Shown piece by piece: positions 38,801 through 48,398 of a stretch of DNA of 64,000 nucleotides. The stretch comes from Mytilus galloprovincialis (Eukaryota; Mollusca; Bivalvia; Mytilida; Mytilidae), in assembly GCF_965363235.1 (NCBI RefSeq), contig NC_134843.1:3968001-4032000 (forward strand), read 5' to 3'. The notes beneath the pieces were generated by a model. The model was not told where the DNA came from. It searched no databases and saw nothing but the letters and a program-made list of their open reading frames with translations. Position 1 is the first letter of the stretch. Each line of letters starts with the position of its first letter. The position numbers were made by a program, and so were the translations under genes.

Positions 38801-41800
38801 AAATACAAGATCTATGTAAAACTGTTATAAAATAATTGCTATAAATATAAGATCTATGTAAAACTGTTATAAAATAATTGCTATAAATATAAGATCTATG
38901 TAAAACTGTTATAAAGTAATTGCTATAAATATAAGATCTATGTAAAACTGTTATAAAATAATATAGAATGTTTTGTTGTGTAATAACAGTTGTTTTGTTT
39001 AACCAGGTTGGAGCTGATGGAGTGGCAGCAAACCAACAAAAACATATGATGAAGTGGGGAATGAGATTGATGCCTGTACTTGGTTTATTGTTTGTCTGTA
39101 ATTTCCCAACAGTAAGTATTTCCAAATGTTACGCCTGCACAAAGTTCATAATAAGACATAAATACAAGAAGATGTGGTATGAGTGCCAATGAGACAACTC
39201 TCCATCCAAGTCACAATTTGTAAAAGTAAACCAATGTCCATTATAGGTCAAAGTACGGCCTTCAATATGGGGCCTTGGCTCACACTGAACAGCAAGCTTT
39301 AAAGGGCCCCAAAAAAAAAATAGTGTAAAACCATTCAAACAAAAAAACGAACAACAAGAAACCAGAAAAACGTATGAACCACATCAATTAACAAAAATTA
39401 CTGAACAACGGGTTCCTGACTAAGGACAGGTGCAAACAAATGCTGCTGGTTTAAACAGGTACCAGCCTTCACCCTATCTGAAACAATAGTGTAACATAAC
39501 AACAAAGAAAGACACACTATAAAATATCAATTGAAATGGCTCTACTCAATCAAGACATATTAAGAAAAACAAGTAAACCTACACTGAACGAATTAATTTT
39601 ATCTTTGACACAATGTTAATACAAAATTATGAAAAAAAAACCAATTTACTGACATAAGTTGTTACAAAAGTTAAGTGGTCATCATTCAAATAATCGTTAT
39701 TTACTCTTAGTTTCATATGATTTTCATTGAATGTGACATTTTTACACAAAATATGAGGTAACATTTGTTATAAGAAGACAGTTAATAGATGATTTGATCT
39801 CACAATTTTATGATCAAGTAAAAACTGATTTACATATTGTGTTTGGAGTTTTCAGATTAAATTTTATATAATTTATTTTATGTAAAATATATTCTATTTC
39901 TTTTCAGGCTTTGTGCTGTTACTGGTTTACATCAAATACTTTCTCATTGGTTCAAGTTTTGTTTTTTAAATTACCTGCTGTGAGACAATTTCTTAAAATT
40001 CCTGAAATGGTTATTCATCCACAACCAAAAAAGAAGAAGCCAGGTTTCTCACAAGGATTTAAAGACAGTGAGTGTTGACAGTGAAAACAAGAGTCAAATA
40101 TCTATAATTTTATTGCAAAGGAAATAAAACCTAGAAACTATTAGAATATAAAGTTCCTATTGAATAACCTCCACAGAGAACAATAGCTGTTGTATTTATT
40201 CAATGGGACAGTTCTGTTAGCAAACGATTTCCTTTGCAATAATTGAGGGGAGTAAACTAAATCTGACCCAAAATACACGTATTAGAAACCCAGTGTGAAA
40301 TAGTGATGATATTTCTTTGCAACACTTGTTATTTATAGTTATACACATTGTATATGTCGTGTACATTTTATTATTTTGTACAGGTTATTACTTGTACAAA
40401 ATTTTTATACAAGTAATAACTCGTATGATGCCATCATGCAGGTTATTACTTGTATAAATATAATTATACCCCCGCTTTAAAAAAGGGGGGGTATACTGTT
40501 TTACCTCTGTCTGTCCGTCCGTCCGTCAGTCCGTCCATCAGTCCATCAGTCCGTCAGTCCGTCAGTCCGTCCGTCAGTCAGTCCGTCCCATGAAACTTTC
40601 GTCACATTTTTCTCAGGAACTACACATCCACCCTTTCTGTAATTTGGTATCAACATTTATATATGTCAGCCATACCGTGTGATCCGTTTTCAGATTCATC
40701 ACTTGACAACTTCCTGTTTACCGAACACTTGTCTGATTTTACACATGATAGCCAAGTTGAAAATTTTCGTCACATTTTTCTCAGGAACTACAATACAAGG
40801 ATTTCTGAAGTTTGGTTTCAGGATTTTTATAAGTCAGCTATACCGTGTGATGCGTTTTCAGATTCATCACTCGACAACTTCCTGTTTACCGAACACTTGT
40901 ATGATTTTACACATGATAGCCAAGTTGAAAATTTTCGTCACCTTTTTCTCAGGAACTACAATACAAGGATTTCTGAAATTTGGTTTCAGGATTTATATAA
41001 GTCAGCTATACCGTGTGATGCGTTTTCAGATTCATCACTCGACAACTTCCTGTTTACCGAACACTTGTATGATTTTACACATGATAACCAAGTTAAAAAT
41101 TTTCGTCACATTTTTCTCAGGAACTACAATACAAGGATTTCTGAAATTTGGTTTCAGGATTTTTATAAGTCAGCTATACCGTGTGATGTGTTTTCAGATT
41201 CATCACTCGACAACTTCCTGTTTACCAAACACTTGCATATTTTTACACTATTAATATTATCCACTTGCGGCGGGGGTATCATCAGTGAGCAGTAGCTCGC
41301 AGTTTCACTTGTTGTACAAGTAATAACCTGTACAAATTTTGTGGAGAAAAAGATAATAACTTGTACAACTGACTATCTTTCGTATTTTTTGAAATTTATA
41401 TTGTGTTTGTTTATCTGTTCTTATTTTCAAGTGTTTATCAGTATTATTTTTGAAATGTTAGAAGTTTACAGATGAACGAAGGACGCAAAGTAATAATATA
41501 AGCTAACGTGACACCTTGTGCAAATTTAGCTAAAGAGCTAGATGCCACGTAAATGCGGACTTCTGGTACAAAGTGACATGGTCCTTAAAAGCAAAAATAA
41601 ATTGGTACCCTCCATTCATTTATTTTCAAACATTTTATATCCATTTTCTGCCATATCAAGCACAACACCTTTGATGTTTTTACAGTCCATCGGCCCACGA
41701 TCTACTCTTTGTACTGGTATTATGACATTGTCTCCAATTTCTAAATCTTTTAATCTTTTTTTGGAAGAAGACAACATCTCATCGGCCTGTCTTTGTTGGC

Positions 41801-44148
41801 CTGACAGGGCTCGTTTTCTCGCACGTATTATTTTGAAATTTGTGTCTGCGTCAACCGTTTCAGTGTTTGTGTCAAGATCTGTTTCCGTTTCAGTGTTTGT
41901 GTCAAGATCAGTTTCTGTTTCAGTGTTTGTGTCAAGATCAGTTTCTGTCTCAATGTTTGTTCGGACATTGTCGTCACTAGTAGCTGTTTTCAATGTAATT
42001 AAATCTTCTTCAGTTTCTAGAGTGACAAGTAATTCTTTTGGAAGGGCTGATGATGACAAGCCAATTTTAGGGTCACTTCCGAATAAAGCTTTATACATTT
42101 TTAATCATTTCTTTTAAAAAATATATACCTGTTTTTATGGAATTGCACAAATCTTAATCCCTCCGACCAGTGTGTGTTGTTGATTTCGTGTGTCCAAGAA
42201 ATCATCATACTCTTTATGTCAGCTAAGCTCTTTCGACAGACCCCTGACTTTGAGGGTGATGTGGTCTACCATGCACTAATTTAAGCTCTGGCCAAAGGAG
42301 TTTAAGTTCTGTAATTACATTAGCCGTAAATTCCCTTCCATTATCGCTTTGCAGTATATGTGGAGCTCCCAAAAGCAGAAAAATGTCAGTGAGCTGGTAA
42401 GCCACTTCAGCTGCTCTTTTTGTCTTTAAAGGGCGCAGTACACTGAATTTGGTTAAGTGGTCCTGGTAGTGCATGATCCACTTGTATTCTCCATCTGGAC
42501 ATGACTGATAGTCAACAAGGTCTACTTGACCTCGGGAATTAAAGTCTGTAGAAGTGATAGGACGAACAACTAATTTTGTGGTTTCAGTACGACTTTTCTT
42601 CAAAATACACTGTTCACACATCTGAATGAAAATTCTGATAATTTCTCTGCTGATATTGGCAAATTGTTTTTTTAACTCCTTATATGTCTTGTGGATGCCC
42701 CCATGGCCAACTCCAGAATGTGCAGTTCTAATCAACGGATAAAGTTCATCTACTGTACAATAGTAAAAAAATTCGTCACCTTTGCGAATGAGTTTTTCAA
42801 TACCTGCTACACTCAAAACATCATATTGCCTTAAGAAATATCTTTGAAGAGCAGTCTTTTTGGAACTTAATTTTGCTTCCTTTACATTCCCAATAGTCTC
42901 TCTGTATCTTTCTCGTGTAAATATTGAAATATTAGAAGATTTATTGTAATCACACAATTTAATAATTTCATCATGCAATTTCTTTTCTATACTGTTTTCC
43001 ATCTTAACACTTTAGTTTTGACTACTTAAATGAACAGTTTTGTTCATATATTTGATATATCAAATGTACTCACATATTGAGAGTTTATATACTTTTAGGC
43101 AAAGTAATGAATTATATGTTAAAAGAGAAACAATTTGTTGTGAACTTCAAATAGGCCAAGGTAAAATAATGACTTGTACAAGTTATTATCTTTTTCTCTT
43201 CAAAATTTGTACAGGTTATTACTTGTACAATTATATTTATACAAGTAATAACCTGTATGATGGCATCATACAAGTAATTACTTGTATGAAAATTTTGTAC
43301 AAGTAATAACCTGTACAGAATAATAACATGTACACGACATATATACTATTCATTTCTAGAACATCAATAAAACGGTGTTATCTCCCTTAGTGTCGGAAGT
43401 CACCTTAATGCTTGTGCTTATGTTGTTTATTAAATATTGACTTTGAATAAAACTTTGATATTAAAATTGAAAATTGATGTAATTTATGCTGGAGAAATCT
43501 GTTCAAGTGCTGCATTTTGGTCTATGTGCAAAAGAAATTCCTATACAATAACATAAAATTAATTCATTTTTTAAAATTATATATCATAATAGCTCATCAA
43601 ACTTTTGAAATTATTTTGGTCTTTGTTACAGTATACTTTCAATAAATTGCCTGAAAATTATGACAAACAAATATATATATATATATAAAGGCATACATGC
43701 TCCAATTGGTTGAAAATTATGAGAAATAGATATGTATAAATGCCTACATATAGTGCATGCATAGTCTTCTTTAGTTAATAATTGGGGAAAATTATGTTTT
43801 TATAGAAAAAATGTTTTCTATTTATTAAGCAAAGTACATGTATATGCATAATTTGTTAATCTATTTCTATTCTAATGTTTTGATAACACTGTTTTCATTG
43901 CTTCGATTGCAGGTTGGGAAAGTAATAAAATAGTAAAACAGATAGAAGACCGACAAAGAGCTGATGCATTAAGATTCAAGGAAGCTGGTAAAGGGCCAAT
44001 ACAAAAGACATATACATATGATCCTACAAAATTACAAAAGCCAGGAGAAGATTACACGTATAACAAACGTGTAGGCCAAGGACATGCATTTAATCAATCG
44101 AAAATCGACAATATTGTGGAAGGCATTAAAATGAAAGCAAAGTCATAG
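29861..44148 (+). CDS. OXA1L, mitochondrial inner-membrane insertase
   Basis: Exons 29861-29959, 33366-33500, 33801-34008, 34501-34644, 35530-35615, 36787-36951, 39007-39111, 39908-40067 and 43913-44148 sum to 1338 bases (445 residues; human about 435), all phases agreeing. The protein inserts nascent mitochondrial proteins into the inner membrane and binds the mitoribosome by its C-terminus. The start MAASIRHVREIKKLLSKS is a basic presequence. Next come PPPPLPAPE, LGLNNYTPAGVVQ, and the YidC/Oxa1 core: HVDLGMPWWGAIGL (first helix), LPVFLSWFTGLRGMAHLP, LLWFKDLTVPDPIFLLPVV, MRLMPVLGLLFVCNFPT and CCYWFTSNTFSLVQV. The tail is lysine-rich (QPKKKKPGF). Introns are full of transposons. A poly(A) signal lies at 44335. 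Confidence 0.93.
31392..32975. repeat. Family F dispersed repeat in inverted pair
   Basis: The left arm starts AATTGAGAATGGAAATGGGG, is interrupted at 31424-32033, and continues with CCAAAGAGACAACAACCCGACC-type sequence to GGCTCCTGACTTGGGAC near 32260. The right arm, 32695-32975, is its reverse and ends CCCCATTTCCATTTTCAATT. The arms would pair over about 240 bp once the insert is ignored. A short relative lies at about 22300-22385. Confidence 0.75.
31424..32033. mobile_element. 610-bp TIR element with CAGAGTTCGCGAAAA ends
   Basis: The left end CAGAGTTCGCGAAAA is answered by TTTTCGTGAACTCTG. ATGTGC flanks both sides (31418-31423 and 32034-32039). Removing the element restores family F sequence. 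The CAGAG end suggests hAT or a relative, but the duplication seen is six bases rather than eight. Open frames inside (such as 31701-31958, minus) are not recognised. Confidence 0.75.
34690..35000 (+). repeat. Family A dispersed repeat in OXA1L intron
   Basis: Starts AAGAAGATGTGGTATAAGTG and reaches GGTTCCTGACTTAGGACAG. It is closest to the copy at 39168-39480, which lies in a later intron of the same gene. Confidence 0.7.
35684..36395 (+). repeat. Family B dispersed repeat with nested TIR insert
   Basis: Starts TTTTTATGCCCCACCTACG and ends ACACATTCTTGTTT. Two partial internal copies of TCAAGGTAGTTTTTGATGAAG occur. An insert at about 36082-36325 has inverted ends (GGTTTGCCCAAACCCTACCC and GGGTAGGGTTTGAGCAAAC) and splits the phrase CAATTTCACGGTCCA. 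Confidence 0.75.
37043..38374. mobile_element. PIF/Harbinger-like TIR element, 1332 bp
   Basis: The ends form a perfect 32-bp inverted repeat: GGCC, ten T, then AATTAGTTGGTTTACGGA. TTA flanks both sides (37040-37042 and 38375-38377), the target size and sequence usual for PIF/Harbinger. No transposase was recognised; one open frame of 119 codons lies on the minus strand. The perfect TIR implies a recent insertion. It lies in an OXA1L intron. Confidence 0.75.
37817..38176 (-). CDS. Unrecognised ORF inside the Harbinger-like element
   Basis: An open frame of 119 codons with a Met start (an inner Met follows at MTQTNSKTQRGR). It has a polar N-terminus, then IYFQLNINFDGQRTESTFIK and GDAIFDNMADENVAIVK, and ends at a stop at 37817. 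I do not recognise a domain. It could be a first exon, an accessory protein of the element, or a captured host fragment. Coding status is uncertain. Confidence 0.3.
   Translation of the reverse strand: MKSFEMTQTNSKTQRGRTMESDGFIYFQLNINFDGQRTESTFIKCKPKQTIGDAIFDNMADENVAIVKVQTVSPPNKTRADTPTSTPVEVLASFGAKNIDLNFLFLCHHFHFSANGIHA
38751..38962. repeat. 42-bp tandem repeat in OXA1L intron
   Basis: Five copies starting ATTGCTATAAATATAAGATC at 38751, 38793, 38835, 38877 and 38919. The array ends about 45 bp before the acceptor of the exon at 39007. The minus-strand open frame here is a product of the repeat. Confidence 0.92.
39168..39480 (+). repeat. Family A dispersed repeat in OXA1L intron
   Basis: Starts AAGAAGATGTGGTATGAGTG and reaches GGGTTCCTGACTAAGGACAG. 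Same orientation as the copy at 34690. Confidence 0.7.
40466..41313. mobile_element. Nested repeat element with 168-bp tandem core
   Basis: This segment interrupts the left Ginger TIR; the right TIR gives the empty site. It opens ATACCCCCGC, has a CTGTCCGTCCGTC tract, then about 3.6 copies of a 168-bp unit (TCAGCYATACCGTGTGA at 40666, 40834, 41002, 41170), and ends CAGTTTCACTTG followed by TT. TT stands on both sides. Because 168 is a multiple of three, two long open frames appear but do not look like genes. A related reversed copy is at 53385-53735. Confidence 0.8.
41616..43002 (-). pseudogene. Ginger transposase (integrase-like), frameshifted
   Basis: From the Met at 43002 down, 259 codons are open. 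They show an HHCC zinc motif (H95, H100/H104, C129, C132) and an integrase core with D161 (QVDLVDYQ), D220 (LQSDNGREF) and E257 (GSVERA), about 36 residues between the last two. Right after SVERA a stop appears. The frame resumes by one base as DIKSMMISWTHEINN and HWSEGLRFVQFHKN, so one base seems lost. A second break follows, and the C-terminal part is open from 42098 to 41616: YKALFGSDPKIGL, three 10-residue TETETDLDTN repeats, and IGDNVIIPVQRVDRG. The copy cannot make an intact enzyme. Confidence 0.85.
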
Positions 44149-45785
44149 CTAAATATATATATGTTACACTGAGATATCAGCAGAGTTACAACACGAAGAG
44201 AGAAGAATCTGGGAAACTTGTGATTTAGACCTAAGAACAATATTTGTTAATGGGAAGAGGTCTTTCTCCACATTTTACATGTGCATGTCCCAAACTTTTG
44301 CTGTAATACTTATCACTGTTGATCCAATACTGCAAATAAAATATTATTTTAAAAGAATGAGAAAAATAGTTTGTTCAAATCATGAAATTAAGTTTAAACG
44401 AAAATATGATATTTTCTTAACCTACAAACATTAATACCCATGAAAACTGTTTTTGGGAAATTTTTTTAAAGCTGAACTGTCAGTGACAGTATAGTTACTA
44501 CAGTGAACAAAACCCACTGTGGAAAAAAAAACATGAGAAATAGATGTTTTTAGACAACATTCTGTGTATTTTGTGTATTTATTATTGTAAATACAAGTTT
44601 GTATGTATTTATTTGTTGATTTTGTTAAGTCATAAAATGTTCTCTGATTTTCTGCAGAAAAACTGCAAATGGACTTAATCTACTTTTGAAAAACCTTGAT
44701 ACTCTATGTATGTTTGTAATACATGTAGTTTTGAAATATTTAAAGTATGTTTTTTTCTGAACATAAAATCAGTGAATTATTTTATTGTCTTTGTTGCTTT
44801 AAGTTGTAATGATCATGTCAGAAATAATATCAGTATAATGAAGATGCTGAACAATAAAATAGTTGAGCGGTGGCTATTTCCTCCATTAAAGTTATAATAT
44901 AGGGCTGATAAAGATGTTAATGCTAAACAAATTGTTATATATGTTTGAATTCCATTGGAGGTAATACTAAGCAATGATTTTCTTGTTCAGCATTTTTTTT
45001 ACTTACTGAATTTTGGCAATGTATTAGTATGAAAGAATTTCTAAATAAAAAATTTGCAAAGTATCCATTAATTTTGACTTTGTTCTCTACCTTTTTCCCA
45101 TACAACAAAATTTGAATTGTTTTGCAACAAGGGAGGTAATTTACTTCACTAATGAATTTATTGATTTTCCAATGTGATTTGATAAATCAAGTGCAAAAAT
45201 ATAGTCTGAGCTGAAAAGGGTACTTAGTGTATTGCTACTGAGTTAATGTTTTGTGGTAAAGATTGCACAAAATGAAATCAAAAGCCTAATGAATTTGACT
45301 TGCTAGCTATATTTAACAAGCCTCAATACTGCTTTTGAGAGCCAATCAACAAAGTGCAGTGAGGTGAATGTAATTTTGTCCTACACATGACAAGCATCAA
45401 TTAATAAAGTATACTCGGATATTAAGGTAATAAAATCATTTAACATACTTGATAGTAAAGTTCTTATGAGGAAATATGTTTGTCAAACCAATTGTACCAT
45501 CTTAGATTTTCAATTGCACATTTCTGTTATTTTTCCTCTTGCAAAAAATGTCACTGAGATTAGGGTTACTTCTCTGGCCTCAACAGCACATGCTCTTTAT
45601 ATTCAGTTTCGTATTTCAGAGATGAAGGATCTAGAAAATGTTTGCATCAATTGACATTGATGTTGGTGTATTGCAAGTCAACTGAAATCACCAAGGGTAC
45701 TACCTAAGTTCAATTTTCCATAAGTTATTTAGAACTAATGGTGTTAGTGGCAATCTGAAATGCAAGATGACTGCCATGACTATAC
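44149..45785 (+). other. OXA1L 3' UTR and downstream sequence
   Basis: AT-rich, non-coding. AATAAA at 44335-44340 is the first good poly(A) signal, about 190 bases after the stop; others lie near 44852 and 45045. No gene is seen. Confidence 0.55.
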
Positions 45786-47560
45786 TTCTATTGCTGAAAG
45801 TTCAACTTTCACTGAATGAGTCATTAATTTATATGTACATGTAAGACTAGTATATAGGCTCCATTCGGTCTCAAATTGTTGAGATGTTTGTCTTAAAAAC
45901 AATTATTATGTAATATCAGTACTTATTCAGTATGATCAGTCAGAACTTTGTGTCATATAAACACTGGCTTAGGATCATTAGCCAATACTTTGGTCATGTC
46001 AACACTGGTTCTCTATGGGTCATGTCAACAATGGTTCAGTATTATCAGTCAGAACTTTGTGTCATATAAACACTGATGCAGTATCAACAGTCAGAACTTT
46101 GAGTCATCAACACTGGTTCAGTATCATCAGTCAGTAATTTGTGTCATGTCAACACTGATTCAGTATCATCAGTCAGAACTTTTGTGTCATGTCAACACTG
46201 GTTCAGTATCATCAGTCAGAACTGTGAGTCATGTCAACACTGATTCAGTATCATCAGTCAGTAATTTGTGTCATGTCAACACTGGCTCAGTATCATTAGT
46301 CAGAACTTTGTGTCATGTCAACACTGATTCAGCATTATTAGTCAGAACTTTGTGTCATGTCAAGACTGGTTTGGTATCATCAGTCAGAACTTTGTGTCAT
46401 GTCATCACTGGTTCAATATCATCAGTCAGAACTTTGTGTCATGTCAACACTTGCTTAGTATCATTAGTCAGAACTTTGTGTCATGTCATCACTGGTTCAG
46501 TATCATCAGTCAGTAATTTGTGTCATGTCAACACTGGCTCAGTATCATTAGTCAGATCTTTGTGTCATGTCATCACTGGTTCAGTATCATCAGTCAGTAA
46601 TTTGTGTCATGTCAACACTGATTCAGTATCATCAATCAGAAGTTCAACTTTCACTGAATGAGTCATTAATTTATATGTACATGTAAGACTAATATTCAGG
46701 CTCCATTCGGTCTCAAATTGTTGAGATGTTTGTCTTAAAAACATTTATTATGTAATATCAGTACTTATTCAGTATGTCAAATGATCAGTCAGAACTTTGT
46801 GTCATATAAACACTGGCTCAGGATCATCAGCCAATACTTTTGGTCATGTCAACACTGGTTCAGTATCATCAGTCAGTAATTTGTGTCATGTCAACACTGA
46901 TTCAGTATCATCAGTCAGAACTTTTGTGTCATGTCAACACTGGCTCAGTATCATCAGTCAGAACTGTGAGTCATGTCAACACTGATTCAGTATCATCAGT
47001 CAGTAATTTGTGTCATGTCAACACTGGCTCAGTATCATTAGTCAGAACTTTGTGTCATGTCAACAATGGTTCAGTATTATCAGTCAGAACTTTGTGTCAT
47101 ATAAACACTGATGCAGTATCAACAGTCAGAACTTTGTGTCATGTCAACACTGATTCAGTATCATCAGTCAGAACTTTGTGTCATATCAACACTGATTCAG
47201 TATCATCAGTCAGAACTTTGTGTCATGTCAACACTGATTCAGTATCATCAGTCAGAACTTTGTGTCATATCAACACTGATTCAGTATCATCAGTCAGAAC
47301 TTTGTGTCATATCAACACTGATTCAGTATCATCAGTCAGAACTTTGTGTCATATCAACACTGATTCAGTATCATCAGTCAGAACTTTGTGTCATGTCAAC
47401 ACTGATTCAGTATCATCAGTCAGAACTTTGTGTCATGTCAACACTGATTCAGTATCATCAGTCAGAACTTTGTGGCCTGTCAACACTGGTTCAGTATCAG
47501 CAATCAGAACTTTTGTGTCATGTCAACACTGATTCAGTATCATCAATCAGAATTTCAAAA
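45786..47560. repeat. 42-bp satellite array between OXA1L and TTC5
   Basis: About three dozen copies of a 42-bp unit containing CAGTATCATCAGTCAGAACT and TTTGTGTCATGTCAACACTG fill 45925-47560. A unique block starting GTTCAACTTTCACTGAATG at 45800 recurs at 46642, so the array has a higher-order period of about 842 bp. The copies from 47130 to 47460 are the most alike. The 14-codon periodicity keeps frames open, giving long spurious ORFs. Confidence 0.93.
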
Positions 47561-48398
47561 AACAGTTGGAGAAACTTAACAATATTAGAATCACAAATCA
47601 GAACTTCTATTAGTTCATCAATAATGTACAATTAAAGAAATGACAATTCCAGGAAAATAATTTATTTTGAAATGCATATGTATGAAGATTTCATGAAAAA
47701 GTCTTGAGATGACAATTATTTTCATTTACATATGGTATGATATTGACAGAAAAAATACAATATAAATTAGGGTAACAATAATATAGAAAAAGCAATTACT
47801 CCTCTCGATTCAAAACAAATATTTTTAGTATTCAAATATATATATTAATAAAAATACACCCTCTCAATGTCAGTTACTTTCCTTCCCTTATGAAAAGGAA
47901 TCAGTTTGCTTAAACTTAATTATTAATGAATTAAAATGAGATATATTTAATAGACAATATATTATGTAAATATAAATATTTATGACATATTGCACTAGGA
48001 AAAAATCCTAAACAACTTTACTCTTTCAAATACAGATTGATATTATTGATGGATTAGTGTTTGCTTTTACCACCAAAGCATAATAAGGCTATTTTGCAGG
48101 ATTAGTTTTGATTATCTAATATCATAATATTTAATTTTATTGTATCGATAGTTCTTATTTCTACAACATGTGTATCTGATTTTTATTTGAATTCATTAAA
48201 TTAGCATGTCAATAAATCTCTTCAGTAAAACAAAACAAAACAATTTCAGATCTGACCCTGTATCACAGACAAGCTACAGCACTTTTATGGTCATTGATAA
48301 CAGTATTTTTATCACTCTTTGGTTAACAGCACCAACATATTTTTGTATTCAGATCTCTCATTGGCTAACATCTTCAACAAGATTTGTGTTCTTTCCAA
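47561..48398 (-). other. TTC5 3' UTR and spacer
   Basis: AT-rich. Minus-strand AATAAA signals lie at 48182-48187 and 47661-47666; either could end the TTC5 message. No gene is seen. Confidence 0.5.

Larger units (their letters stand above)
40355..43339 (-). mobile_element. Ginger-type DNA transposon (broken), TSD TATA
   Basis: Ends are TGTCGTGTACAT on the left and its reverse on the right. TIRs are about 168 bp: left 40355-40465 continued at 41314-41369, right 43171-43339. They carry repeated GTTATTACTTGTAC motifs in both directions. TATA flanks both sides (40351-40354 and 43340-43343). The minus strand encodes a degraded integrase-like transposase. The TGTNR ends, 4-bp duplication and retroviral-type integrase are the Ginger hallmarks. 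It lies in the last intron of OXA1L, in the antisense direction. Confidence 0.85.

Noticed and set aside
40663..41295. 210-codon and 191-codon open frames
   Set aside because: They are produced by a 168-bp tandem repeat inside a nested element, with no recognisable domain.
41542..42117. 191-codon plus-strand frame
   Set aside because: Antisense of the Ginger transposase C-terminal part, whose minus-strand reading has clear family motifs.
46146..47635. Several overlapping long frames
   Set aside because: They are shadows of the 42-bp satellite; all frames stay open for the same reason.
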